DNA of 27,932 nt from CAZTPH01 sp031552655. GTDB lineage: Bacteria; Pseudomonadota; Gammaproteobacteria; UBA9339. The stretch is taken from contig JAVBML010000020.1 in assembly GCA_031552655.1 (NCBI GenBank), forward strand, positions 1 through 27,932. The letters run 5' to 3'. Of the stretch, positions 1-11,845 are shown piece after piece. The notes below the pieces were generated by a model. It was not told where the DNA came from. It ran no database searches and worked only from the letters and a program-made list of their open reading frames with translations. The position numbers were made by a program, and so were the translations under genes. Positions within the stretch are counted from its first letter, which is position 1, and every line of letters begins with the position of its first letter.

Positions 1-2074
<2,074 letters not shown>

Positions 2075-2244
2075 ATACAACCTCAAATAACTACTGGAAT
2101 ATATACACAACTTATCATTGTGTACTAAAACAACATTATTGATTGCCGAAAAACTTTGCGCTGAATTAACTATTGAAAATTAAAAAAATAGTCAAAATCA
2201 TTCAATCATCGGAAAATGATTGAATATACCCAGCTATCGAATTT

Positions 2245-2254
2245 TTAAAGAGCA
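2245..2254 (-). promoter_or_regulatory. boxA antitermination site ahead of 23S
   Basis: The minus strand reads TGCTCTTTAA, matching the boxA consensus of E. coli rrn spacers, between tRNA-Ala and the 23S 5' end. BoxA in the RNA recruits NusB/NusE to keep polymerase resistant to Rho. The copy in the 16S leader (4372-4380) supports the reading. Confidence 0.8.
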
Positions 2255-2373
2255 AATTAGTTCTCCAAAGGGAAAACTAAGAATACAGCAAACTATCTTA
2301 CATTAAACAAAATTGCAACTAAAAAATGCTATTATAAATAATTTTTTATTATCTCAATTAAGCCTACATTTTT

Positions 2374-2449
2374 TGGTGGAGCTGACCGGAATCGAACCGG
2401 TTACCTCCTGCTTGCAAAGCAGGAGCTCTACCAAATGAGCTACAGCCCC
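2374..2449 (-). tRNA. tRNA-Ala (anticodon TGC)
   Basis: A 76-nt cloverleaf with encoded CCA. The 5' end reads GGGGCTGTAGCTC, the anticodon loop TTTGCAA gives anticodon TGC, and the T arm reads GGTTCGATTCC. It decodes GCA and, with wobble, other GCN codons. It lies in the 16S-23S spacer downstream of tRNA-Ile, the usual gammaproteobacterial arrangement, and is transcribed with the rRNAs. Confidence 0.97.
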
Positions 2450-2503
2450 GATTCAATTAAACTACACAGCAAAAACTGGATAGCAGCTAAAATCTTAAAA
2501 AAT

Positions 2504-2580
<77 letters not shown>

Positions 2581-2613
2581 AAACAATGAGCTTAAATAAC
2601 ATTCAAATAATAA

Positions 2614-2634
2614 AAACAATTTGTGTGAGCGCTC
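2614..2634 (-). other. 16S processing stem, 3' half
   Basis: This 21-nt segment just past the 16S 3' end is complementary, with a single G-U wobble, to 4342-4362 in the 16S leader. In the precursor RNA the two would close a long duplex around 16S, the standard RNase III substrate. Confidence 0.85.
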
Positions 2635-2648
2635 GCGTAATTTAAGGA

Positions 2649-4227
<1,579 letters not shown>

Positions 4228-4341
4228 GAAAGTTTGATTGCCTCACCAAATTGATGATGAGGCAAAATTTTAGCTCGAAATGAATTACTGTAAAAAATTA
4301 TAGTCACTCACATCGAAAATTAATTATCTTAAAATTAACAT

Positions 4342-4362
4342 GAGCGCCCACACAAATTGTTT
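4342..4362 (-). other. 16S processing stem, 5' half
   Basis: Leader segment complementary to 2614-2634 over 21 positions with one G-U pair. Together they form the RNase III processing duplex bracketing 16S. The text is close to the E. coli rrn leader (TTTGTGTGGGC). Confidence 0.85.
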
Positions 4363-4371
4363 CTATTAGTT

Positions 4372-4380
4372 TTAAAGAGC
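4372..4380 (-). promoter_or_regulatory. boxA antitermination site in rRNA leader
   Basis: The minus strand reads GCTCTTTAA, the core boxA of gammaproteobacterial rrn leaders, about 20-30 nt after the predicted transcription start. It is the expected Nus-factor loading site for rRNA antitermination. Confidence 0.82.
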
Positions 4381-4406
4381 GGCCCTACACAGAATAGGAG
4401 TGATGC

Positions 4407-4434
4407 ATTCTACTAATTTAAAATACTATGTCAA
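4407..4434 (-). promoter_or_regulatory. rrn operon promoter (sigma70-type)
   Basis: The minus strand has a perfect -35 box TTGACA (4434-4429), a 16-nt spacer and -10 box TAGAAT (4412-4407). Transcription would start near 4400, giving a ~170-nt leader to 16S. Upstream of the -35 box, 4435-4465 is A/T-rich (AAAAATATATTT on the minus strand), as in an UP element. The rest of 4228-4545 holds the leader with boxA and the processing stem, and no gene. No second promoter was clear. Confidence 0.85.
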
Positions 4435-4545
4435 CAACTTTAGCAAATATATTTTTACTTGGCCGTGGCCGCAATATTTACCTAGACACCAGAACTATAG
4501 TTATAATCTATCCTACTATTTTTTGCAAGATAGCAATCACCGTGT

Positions 4546-5943
4546 TTACTCAAAACTACTATAGCTATGCATGGCAAAACTTTTATGAGCTCTCTGGTGA
4601 GCGTCCAATTGGGCAATAATATTTCTAGACATAGCAAAAAACTTGCCGCGATATTTGGCTGCTATCAATTCTCCGCCTGGCAGCACTACTTTCAACGGAT
4701 CATGATGTACTCCATTAATGCGAAATTCGTAGTGAAGATGAGGGTTGGTTGATAAACCGCTGGAGCCAACGTAGCCTATAACATTACCCTGCTTAGTATA
4801 TTCACCCGCCCTAACTGCGAATTTAGAAAGATGGGCATATAAAGTACTATACTTGCCATTTTTAATCTCAATGGTACGACCGTAGCCATTTTTATAACCA
4901 ACAAATGCCACCCTACCATTACTCGTTGCCTTAATGGGGGTGCCAGCTTTGGCAACGAAATCTACCCCGCGATGGGGACGAGAGATTCCAAGAATGGGGT
5001 GTTTTCGCAACGGTGAAAACTTAGAACCAATTCTACTATAAGTCAAAGGATACCTAGTAAAGGAGGGTTTAATACTTCTACCTTCGGGGGTATAAAACTC
5101 AGCGACACTATTCTCCTTTTCTTTAAAAGCAATTAGACGATGGGAAACTCCGCCATGCATTAACTCCGCTGCAACTATCTCACTACCTTTTACACTTTTT
5201 CCATCCACCAGATACTCTCGATAAAAAATACTAAACCTATCTTGTCCATTTAATTTTTTGCTATTAACCCGGCCACTAAACAAATTAACAAATTGCTTTA
5301 CCATACCACTAGGCAAACTAAGTTTTTTGGCCGCCGCATAGATAGATCCATCTATGCGCGCCGACGCATATTTAATTACCGCCTTTGGCTTTACTTGCCT
5401 AAGATCGACGTGAATAATCCCCTTCTTGTTGACACTAACTACCAATGTTGTTAAGCGATCAATGCCGTAGTTTAATTTAGCAAAGGTATTATTAATGGGA
5501 TCTATCCAAATCGTCATTTTTTTACCGACCATCAATTTTTTTAACTGAGTAACTTTTGCCAAAGCTAATATGCGCCTTGCCTCTCTCTCTTCCAGTCCCA
5601 GGCGTCTAAAAATTTTACCAAGGGTATCATCTTGCCTAATGGCAATGGTACGTGGTGAAGGATCTTCCAATGCTTCCGGCTGCACAAAATCAGATGCGAC
5701 ACTCTGATCCACAGCTGCCGTCTCAACCAAGCTTTTTTCCTGACCAATGAATTGAAGAGGAGCAGTCATTTTCCAACTATTACTCTCTCTAAATGCAAGC
5801 AATCCTCCGATAACTAACGCTACGGATAAAGTAACAAGTAAAAATATAACCGTTGGCTTCCCTTCCACAGCAAAATTTCCCGCCATTTCAGCCTGTCTAT
5901 TGCTATGATTACTTCTGTTGTTCGTTGAAAATATAGAATCCAA
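4546..5943 (-). CDS. mepM: Murein DD-endopeptidase, M23 family, MepM-like
   Basis: Predicted periplasmic, inner-membrane-anchored enzyme that cuts D-Ala-mDAP crosslinks so new peptidoglycan strands can be inserted. The 465-residue product has one membrane segment (about 31-51), a LysM/OapA-like region (about 98-147), an MepM-like middle domain (about 195-300) and a complete C-terminal LytM domain. Zinc and catalytic residues are all present: H324 and D328 (HRGVD), H371 (YAHLS), H402 and H404 (HLHYE). Length and domain order match E. coli MepM (about 440 residues). The start is TTG, chosen because GGAG lies 8 nt upstream and no earlier ATG exists. The gene is divergent from prfB and ends just upstream of the rrn promoter. 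DD-endopeptidase specificity is inferred from the family. Confidence 0.9.
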   Translation of the reverse strand: MDSIFSTNNRSNHSNRQAEMAGNFAVEGKPTVIFLLVTLSVALVIGGLLAFRESNSWKMTAPLQFIGQEKSLVETAAVDQSVASDFVQPEALEDPSPRTIAIRQDDTLGKIFRRLGLEEREARRILALAKVTQLKKLMVGKKMTIWIDPINNTFAKLNYGIDRLTTLVVSVNKKGIIHVDLRQVKPKAVIKYASARIDGSIYAAAKKLSLPSGMVKQFVNLFSGRVNSKKLNGQDRFSIFYREYLVDGKSVKGSEIVAAELMHGGVSHRLIAFKEKENSVAEFYTPEGRSIKPSFTRYPLTYSRIGSKFSPLRKHPILGISRPHRGVDFVAKAGTPIKATSNGRVAFVGYKNGYGRTIEIKNGKYSTLYAHLSKFAVRAGEYTKQGNVIGYVGSSGLSTNPHLHYEFRINGVHHDPLKVVLPGGELIAAKYRGKFFAMSRNIIAQLDAHQRAHKSFAMHSYSSFE

Positions 5944-5998
5944 AAAATTATCTCCAAATAGATTCGAGACTTATTGATCTGTATCTCGACACGGTGCC

Positions 5999-6026
5999 AT
6001 TTTAACAAAAATTAAAATATATTCAA
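5999..6026 (-). promoter_or_regulatory. Candidate promoter for the mepM-like gene
   Basis: The minus strand has TTGAAT (6026-6021), a 16-nt spacer and TAAAAT (6004-5999), about 55 nt upstream of the TTG start and its GGAG ribosome site. Confidence 0.55.
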
Positions 6027-6041
6027 ATGGCAATTAATGCC

Positions 6042-6069
6042 TTGATTAAATCACCAATAATCGTATGCT
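6042..6069 (+). promoter_or_regulatory. Candidate promoter for prfB-birA
   Basis: The plus strand has TTGATT (6042-6047), a 16-nt spacer and TATGCT (6064-6069), about 38 nt before the prfB ATG. The overlapping TAGAAT would need a 20-nt spacer. It faces away from the mepM promoter across the same 160-bp divergent region. Confidence 0.45.
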
Positions 6070-6106
6070 AGAATAGATCATTAATTAAGCGGATAAAATG
6101 ACTTAA

Positions 6107-7205
6107 ATGACTGATATCAATATACTCAAAAATAGGATAGAAACTATTCAAGAAAGCTTAGTTAATCTACGGGGGTTTCTTTGACTACCATGGCAAAAAA
6201 AGTCGCCTAGCTGAGATTCAGCGAGAACTAGAAAATCCTGCTCTGTGGAAAGATTTAGAAAAGCAGCAACTCCTAGGAAAAAAACAAATGTCACTGGCAA
6301 CTACATTGAGGGAATTGGATACCATAGCCAATGCTCTGCAAGACAGCAAGGAACTCTTGGAAATTATCATGGACGAAGAGCAAAATAATCAAAATTTATC
6401 TGAAATGGAGATTGAGATAGAAAAAATAGCCGCCAAGCTCGATCGCCTAGAGTTTGAAAGAATATTCAATGGTCCCATGGATCAGCATAACACCTACGTT
6501 GATATTCAGGCGGGTTCAGGAGGTACCGAAGCTCAAGATTGGGCAGAAATGCTAATGCGCATGTATTTAAGATTTGGTGATCATCACAGTTTTCAGGTGG
6601 AAATACTAGAGGTATCCCCCGGGGAGGTCGCTGGCATTAAAAGCGCCACGGTAAAATTTAGTGGTAATTTTGCCTACGGGTGGCTACGTACGGAATCTGG
6701 AGTTCATCGCCTGGTGCGCAAATCCCCCTTCGATGCTAACCACAAGCGTCACACGTCTTTTGCCTCCGTTTTCGTCTATCCAGAAATAGCCGAAGAAATA
6801 AAAATTGATATCAATCCCGCCGATCTCCGCATTGATACCTATCGAGCCCAAGGCGCCGGTGGACAGCACGTCAACAAAACTGATTCCGCCGTGCGCATTA
6901 AGCATCACCCAACAGGCATGATAGTTCAGTGTCAAAGCGAGCGCGCCCAGCAACAAAACCGCCTCCAAGCCATGAAGCAACTTCGCGCTAAACTATACGA
7001 CATAGAACTACGCAAGCAGCGAGAGAAAAAATCCACCCTCGAAGCGGCAAAGCTGGAGATAACCTGGGGCAGCCAAATTCGCTCGTATACCCTAGATGAC
7101 TCTAGAATTAAAGATCTTCGCACCAACATGGAAACCAGAAACACGCAGTCAATACTAGATGGCAATTTAGATCCATTCATAAAAGAAAATCTACGACTCC
7201 CCTAG
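6107..7205 (+). CDS. prfB: Peptide chain release factor 2, programmed +1 frameshift
   Basis: RF2 releases finished proteins at UGA and UAA codons. The coding sequence is join(6107..6181,6183..7205), 365 residues, exactly the E. coli length. Zero frame gives 25 codons ending in CTT followed by an in-frame TGA (6182-6184). CGGGGG just upstream acts as the internal Shine-Dalgarno, and CTTTGAC is the standard slippery site. After the shift the text reads LDYHGKK, as in other RF2s. The stop-codon-reading SPF tripeptide is at 206-208 and the catalytic GGQ at 251-253. The residue matching E. coli 246 is Ala, as in most bacteria (E. coli K-12 has Thr). Low RF2 would raise shifting, so the gene regulates itself. 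birA follows after 2 nt. Confidence 0.97.
6170..6185 (+). promoter_or_regulatory. RF2 autoregulatory +1 frameshift site
   Basis: CGGGGGTTTCTTTGAC contains the SD-like G-rich hexamer, the CTT slippery codon, the in-frame TGA and the favourable C after it. Spacing is identical to the conserved prfB site. Slipping from CUU to UUU lets GAC be read next. Confidence 0.95.
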
Positions 7206-7207
7206 CC

Positions 7208-8182
7208 ATGGATACAATTACCAAAAAAATTTTAGGTTGCCTAGGAGATGGCAGATATCACTCCGTGCTTGCTCTGGAAAAACGATTGAACTTAGCTTCC
7301 CCCGCCGTAAAAAAAGCCATGGACCAATTGCAACGACTAGATATCACCGTGGAAAATAATAGTGCCCTTGGCTATAGAATTCCCGAAGGCATAGAGCTAC
7401 TAAGCAAAAAAATTATTCACAGCTATCTCAGTGAAAAATTTACAGTCACCGCGGAAGATATCATAATACTAGACAGCGTTTCATCCACCAATAGCTACAT
7501 CGCTAAAAAGATGCTAAGCACAAAAAACGTTAATATTTGCTTGGCGGAGATGCAAACAGCGGGCCGCGGACGCCATGAAAAAAAATGGTTCTCTCCCTAC
7601 GCTAAAAATATCTATCTATCCATTGGTTACTATACTTCCACGAAGCTCAATCAATTAAGTGGCCTCAGTTTAGCCATGGCCATAGCAATTACTAATGCTT
7701 TAGAACAATATGGTATTAAAGAAGAAATTACCATCAAATGGCCCAATGATATTCTATGGAAAGGACACAAACTAGCGGGAATACTAATCGAAACCATAGC
7801 TAAATCTCCCAATTTATATCAGGTGATAATAGGTGTCGGCTTGAATGTTGCCATGCCTCTCCAAAACAATATAGACCAACCCTGGTGTGATATCTCCCGG
7901 ATCATTAAAGATACGCCCGACAGAAATAAAGTGGCGGGCTTAGTGCTAAATAATCTCCTCGTAACTTTAAATGAATTTCAGCGCCATGGCTTCAAACATT
8001 TCGCCCAAAAATGGCAACAATTGGATCTAGTTCTAGGAAAAATGATAGCGATAGTAACTCCCCATTGTAAAAAAATATCCGGCCTAGGCTGGGGCATAGA
8101 TAGCGCTGGGAATTATTTAGTCAAAACTGAAAATGGTAAAATAGAAAAATTCACCGCGGGCGAACTTTCCCTGGAAATATAA
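7208..8182 (+). CDS. birA: Biotin--protein ligase / biotin operon repressor
   Basis: Attaches biotin to the acetyl-CoA carboxylase carrier protein through biotinyl-5'-AMP. The winged-helix domain may let it repress biotin genes. The 324-residue product has an N-terminal HTH (about 3-60, with GYRIPEG at its end), then the ligase domain: DSVSSTN, the adenylate-binding AGRGR followed by KWFSP, and KWPNDILWKGHKLAG. A C-terminal beta-barrel-like tail (GWGIDSAGNYLV) completes the E. coli BirA layout (321 residues). It begins 2 nt after prfB with no good ribosome site of its own, so translation is probably coupled. No biotin operator can be seen in the window. Confidence 0.95.
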   Translation: MDTITKKILGCLGDGRYHSVLALEKRLNLASPAVKKAMDQLQRLDITVENNSALGYRIPEGIELLSKKIIHSYLSEKFTVTAEDIIILDSVSSTNSYIAKKMLSTKNVNICLAEMQTAGRGRHEKKWFSPYAKNIYLSIGYYTSTKLNQLSGLSLAMAIAITNALEQYGIKEEITIKWPNDILWKGHKLAGILIETIAKSPNLYQVIIGVGLNVAMPLQNNIDQPWCDISRIIKDTPDRNKVAGLVLNNLLVTLNEFQRHGFKHFAQKWQQLDLVLGKMIAIVTPHCKKISGLGWGIDSAGNYLVKTENGKIEKFTAGELSLEI

Positions 8183-8207
8183 AAACAGTGTAATATACTC
8201 TTCGCTC

Positions 8208-8230
8208 TGCAAAATCATTTTGCAATTCTT
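8208..8230. terminator. Possible weak bidirectional terminator
   Basis: TGCAAAATCATTTTGCA is a perfect 7-bp inverted repeat with a 3-nt loop, followed by ATTCTTTT, in the 63-nt gap between the convergent birA and phosphatase-like genes. The stem is A/T-rich and weak, so function is uncertain. Confidence 0.35.
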
Positions 8231-8245
8231 TTCTAATTTAAAAAT

Positions 8246-9517
8246 CTACTCTAAACTATGCAATAAAACACTAGTTAGTTCCGCCAGCTGAATACTACAG
8301 TTATGACTATCTAGTCTGTTCCCTCGCAAAATTTTACGAGCAACTTTGGAGCAATCAATGGTCTCCGCTACCTCGCGGCCGAAAATTTTGAGTAGCTCTA
8401 CTTGGTCTCCCGTTGTAAGTCCATGTATTTTACTAAGAGCAATTTTAGCGTAGTGTAATGCCTCATATTTAATGGGAACTAAATCCCTGCCCTGACTTTG
8501 CAACCACTGCATAAAAATAGCTAAATGCGCCTGCTCCCGGGGGTTTAATTTACTAAAATTAATATCAAATTTATCACCTGCCCTTTGGTGGTCGGTAAAA
8601 ATCGACACCATTGCCAGCAATAAATTGATCCCTTTTTTTTGGAATTTATCAAATGCAATTTCTAAATTAATCCGCTGTGCCTCCCCATCGCACTCCGTAC
8701 GAAATCCACGGTCCAGCGGTGCCCGTAAAATATATTTCACATCCTCAACCATTTTGATTTCTGGCCATTGATCATAGTAATTCATGGCAAAACCATTCTC
8801 CCAGCGAGCACAATTCCACAGTGCCAACAGGCCGATGATCCCCCCTTGATCTCCATCCAAATTATCTAAATTGCGCGCTTGCCTACGTCGCATTTTAATA
8901 AATTTAGCTAAATCTCCGAAGGTGGGGTTAGACCGCAACCTCTCCCGTAAATCTTGTGGTGGTAAAGTTTCCGGGGACCAAAAATCGAAATCAAATAGTT
9001 CCTCTTTGCTAGGATAGAAATATAGAAATACTAAAGTTTCCACCAAACTACGCGAACGCCCGGCCATGCAATGACAATAGAATACTCTTTTACTGTGCGC
9101 ATTGTTCTCTTTTCTCTTTGAAAACAGCGCATATAAATCCCGCTGAAAAGCAACCAAGGAATCCACGGCTTGATTTTTAGTAGTTAGCGCATCCAAATAA
9201 CTATGGTCATACCAAGGAAGGCGATGAAAAATAATTTTACCCTCCCTAACCCATGGACTGTCATCTCCGATCAATCTCTCATGATCGACAAGCATATTTA
9301 CCAAATGAATATTGTAGCTAGGAAAAGTTTTTAATAGTAGCTTAATTATGGCATTATCCGGCTGAGCCCCTAGATACCAAGCGTAATGATTTTTAGTTTC
9401 CGGAATAATCTCGCTGTGATGAGGGTAACCCACCAAGGGTGCAATTTTACTCTTCCAAAAAATTTTCAATTCTGGAGATAAAATATCCCACACTGAACCA
9501 TAGGGGTTAGCTTTCAT
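8246..9517 (-). CDS. Protein with cysteine-phosphatase (CX5R) signature, effector-like
   Basis: I do not recognise a named family. The 423-residue product contains HCMAGRSRS, a full PTP/dual-specificity-phosphatase signature (nucleophile C150, phosphate-binding R156). An acidic loop PWYDHS about 46 residues earlier could supply the general acid (D104). No signal peptide or membrane segment is obvious, and the C-terminal ~230 residues are unlike anything I know. The open frame extends to 9637, but the ATG at 9517 is preferred because it starts 22 nt after the upstream gene ends instead of overlapping it by ~98 nt. There is no strong ribosome site. It is the last gene of the ATP synthase-glmU block. 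It could act on proteins, lipids or inositol phosphates, in the cell or in a host; the sequence does not decide. Confidence 0.6.
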   Translation of the reverse strand: MKANPYGSVWDILSPELKIFWKSKIAPLVGYPHHSEIIPETKNHYAWYLGAQPDNAIIKLLLKTFPSYNIHLVNMLVDHERLIGDDSPWVREGKIIFHRLPWYDHSYLDALTTKNQAVDSLVAFQRDLYALFSKRKENNAHSKRVFYCHCMAGRSRSLVETLVFLYFYPSKEELFDFDFWSPETLPPQDLRERLRSNPTFGDLAKFIKMRRRQARNLDNLDGDQGGIIGLLALWNCARWENGFAMNYYDQWPEIKMVEDVKYILRAPLDRGFRTECDGEAQRINLEIAFDKFQKKGINLLLAMVSIFTDHQRAGDKFDINFSKLNPREQAHLAIFMQWLQSQGRDLVPIKYEALHYAKIALSKIHGLTTGDQVELLKIFGREVAETIDCSKVARKILRGNRLDSHNCSIQLAELTSVLLHSLE

Positions 9518-9539
9518 ATCATTAACTTTCAGTAACCGC

Positions 9540-10019
9540 TCAACTTCTTTTGGGCAACTGCTCCTGTAGTTTACTTCTGAACTGCAGCGGATCTGGAATA
9601 TAATTAAAGGGATTTTTTGTGCCGCCAATGCCGACAATGATTACGGTACCAAAATTAAGAATGCGACCCACGACGCTCTGCTCCACATACACCCCTTCAA
9701 TGCGATCTAAAAAAATTTCCAAGGATCGGCGGCGAATAAAGCCAGTTTTAACCAAAATTCTCCTACTGGTAATGGCATATTCCGAACTATAGTAACTAAT
9801 AATGGCACTGAGTAACTGTCCACAGCCTACTAATAATAGCAAAACACCGAAAATATTACTGCGCATTAAGGGAAAATTATAACTAACAAAATACCCAGCA
9901 TTGGTGGCTATCAAAAAAAATAACACCCACGGTAAACAATTAAAAAATATAATATAGTGAGGTCTGGTATAGTACAGTAATTTTTCTTCCGGCAATAAAT
10001 TATTCTTGGTATATGACAT
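9540..10019 (-). CDS. Bacterial PH-domain (bPH2/YdbS-like) membrane protein
   Basis: The 159-residue product has two hydrophobic helices (about 22-45 and 53-75) followed by a bPH2 domain (about 78-150), with the typical YAITSRRILVKTGFIRRRS and LDRIEGVYVEQS motifs. Proteins of this DUF304/YdbS type are small inner-membrane proteins of poorly known function. It starts 2 nt after glmU ends, and its GGAG ribosome site lies in the last glmU codons about 10 nt before the ATG, so the two are co-translated. The role is unknown; a membrane or envelope-stress role is only suggested by the family. Confidence 0.85.
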   Translation of the reverse strand: MSYTKNNLLPEEKLLYYTRPHYIIFFNCLPWVLFFLIATNAGYFVSYNFPLMRSNIFGVLLLLVGCGQLLSAIISYYSSEYAITSRRILVKTGFIRRRSLEIFLDRIEGVYVEQSVVGRILNFGTVIIVGIGGTKNPFNYIPDPLQFRSKLQEQLPKRS

Positions 10020-10021
10020 GG

Positions 10022-11395
10022 TTATTTTTCTCCTTTCATTCTTTGAATTTTATTCACCTCGGCACGTGTTACCTGCTCCGCACGAGTGAGGGTTAATTTA
10101 TGGGCAGGGGCATTGCGTGTGATTACCGAACCTGCTCCAATAAACGCCCCCTTGCCAATGGTAACCGGGGCCACCAAGGAACTATTGGAACCAATAAAAG
10201 CTCCATCTTCAATGGTAGTTTGATGCTTAGTAACACCATCGTAGTTACAAGTGACGGTACCTGCTCCAAGGTTAACTTCGGTACCCACTATGCTATCTCC
10301 CACGTAGCTAAGATGACTGACTTTACTTCCCTTACCTAAAATACTCTTTTTAAGCTCAACAAAATTACCCACGCGAACCTGTGCAGCCAATCGGGTTTCC
10401 GGGCGAACCCTGGCAAAGGGCCCAATGACACAATTATCTCCCACCGTAGCACCCTCAATAACACTATTCGGTTTAATCACAACGTTGGCACCAATTTTAC
10501 TATCTTTCAAAAACACATTCTGTCCAACAAATGTCCCATCTCCAATGGTAACGTTGCCCTCAATTACCACATTGACATCCATCACCACATCTCTACCCAA
10601 CTTCAAATCACCGCGCACGTCAAAGCGCTCTGGATCCATGAGCATTAAACCATCTAGCATAAGTTGATGGGATAAATTCCTCTGATAAATACGTTCCAAT
10701 GTTGCCAATTGCATTTTATTATTTACTCCGGCAACTTCCCACGAGTTTTCGGCAATCAAACACTTAACTCTACCATGATTACTAACAAGTAAACCTACAA
10801 TATCAGTCAAATAATATTCTCCATTGGCATTCCTATTAGTTAATAGAGGTAGATAGTGAGATAAAACTTCTACCTTGGTAGCCAAAATACCGCTATTAAT
10901 TTCTCTGATTTTTAATTCATCTTCCTTAGCATCCCGATGTTCTACTATTCCCTTAACATTATCCTTGGCATCTCGAACTATGCGACCGAATCCCGAAGGA
11001 TCCGCCACCATGTCGCTGAGCAGCACTAATTCATTTTCCCTCAGAGCGGCAATCATTTTTTTTACCGTTTGAAAATCAATGAGTGGAACGTCACCATAGA
11101 GCACCAATACCTCGCTGGATTTTCTAAGATGTGCCAGGGTTTCCCTGAGTGCATCTCCTGTACCCAATTGCTCTCTCTGTTCTATCCAATTAAGAGGTTG
11201 AGCAATGAAATATTCCCGCACTTTGCTCATCTCTCGATGATAAACAATGTGAGTTCTAAGCGGTTGTAATTTTTTAGCCGTGGCTATCACGTGCTCCAAT
11301 AGACATTTTCCCGCAAGTTTATGCAAAACTTTGGGAATTGCAGAGTGCATCCGCGTTCCTCTTCCCGCCGCCAATATCACAATTTCCAATGCCAT
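10022..11395 (-). CDS. glmU: Bifunctional GlcNAc-1-P uridyltransferase / GlcN-1-P acetyltransferase
   Basis: Makes UDP-GlcNAc, the precursor of peptidoglycan and LPS, in two cytoplasmic steps. The 457-residue product matches E. coli GlmU (456). The N-terminal uridyltransferase has LAAGRGTRM (8-16), K22, and metal ligands D102 (YGDVP) and N225. The C-terminal left-handed beta-helix (about 255-435) has regular hexapeptides and the acetyltransferase site, with catalytic H361 in KVSHLSYVGD and the following Asn/Tyr motif CNYDG. It follows atpC by 2 nt with GGAG 6 nt before the ATG. glmU directly after atpC is standard in gammaproteobacteria. Confidence 0.97.
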   Translation of the reverse strand: MALEIVILAAGRGTRMHSAIPKVLHKLAGKCLLEHVIATAKKLQPLRTHIVYHREMSKVREYFIAQPLNWIEQREQLGTGDALRETLAHLRKSSEVLVLYGDVPLIDFQTVKKMIAALRENELVLLSDMVADPSGFGRIVRDAKDNVKGIVEHRDAKEDELKIREINSGILATKVEVLSHYLPLLTNRNANGEYYLTDIVGLLVSNHGRVKCLIAENSWEVAGVNNKMQLATLERIYQRNLSHQLMLDGLMLMDPERFDVRGDLKLGRDVVMDVNVVIEGNVTIGDGTFVGQNVFLKDSKIGANVVIKPNSVIEGATVGDNCVIGPFARVRPETRLAAQVRVGNFVELKKSILGKGSKVSHLSYVGDSIVGTEVNLGAGTVTCNYDGVTKHQTTIEDGAFIGSNSSLVAPVTIGKGAFIGAGSVITRNAPAHKLTLTRAEQVTRAEVNKIQRMKGEK

Positions 11396-11397
11396 AG

Positions 11398-11835
11398 CTA
11401 TCTCCCAACTTTACCATTACCACGGCGTGATAACTGTATGGTACGCAATTGTGCCGTCGCATGGGCAATCTGCGCCAAGGCTTCGGCAAAATCCGAATTT
11501 GCTTTTTTATTAGCCAACACTCCCTGGGCTCCTCTCCTAGCAGCAATAGCTGCTGCCTCATCCAAATCTTCAGCACGCACAATGGTATCCGCTAAAATCG
11601 TAACCGTATCCGGTTGCACCTCTAAAATACCACCGGTAACATAGTACACCCAATAACCATCTCCACTCATTGCCCGAATTTGTCCCGGCCTAATCATTGT
11701 TAAAAGAGGTAAATGTCCTGGCATAATACCAATTTCACCTAAAGTGGCAGTAACCACCACCATTTCCACGGCATCGGAAAATATATCCTCTTCCAAACTA
11801 ACTATGTTAAGTTGCATAGTATTTTTATTTGCCAT
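11398..11835 (-). CDS. atpC: ATP synthase F1 subunit epsilon
   Basis: Central-stalk subunit that couples the c-ring to gamma and can inhibit ATP hydrolysis. The 145 residues (E. coli 139) begin with the beta-sandwich typical of epsilon: NIVSLEEDIFS, then GEIGIMPGHLPLLT. An alpha-helical hairpin follows (about 90-140), rich in Ala and charged residues. It lies 10 nt after atpD and 2 nt before glmU in the same operon. Confidence 0.95.
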   Translation of the reverse strand: MANKNTMQLNIVSLEEDIFSDAVEMVVVTATLGEIGIMPGHLPLLTMIRPGQIRAMSGDGYWVYYVTGGILEVQPDTVTILADTIVRAEDLDEAAAIAARRGAQGVLANKKANSDFAEALAQIAHATAQLRTIQLSRRGNGKVGR

Positions 11836-11845
11836 GGAAAAAATC

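Noticed and set aside
6182..6184. Nonsense mutation or UGA recoding in prfB
   Set aside because: The surrounding SD-like element and CTT-TGA-C context are the conserved programmed frameshift.
9518..9637. N-terminal 40-residue extension of the phosphatase-like protein
   Set aside because: It would overlap the PH-domain gene by ~98 nt and its residues are an out-of-frame reading of that gene's conserved end; the ATG at 9517 fits better.
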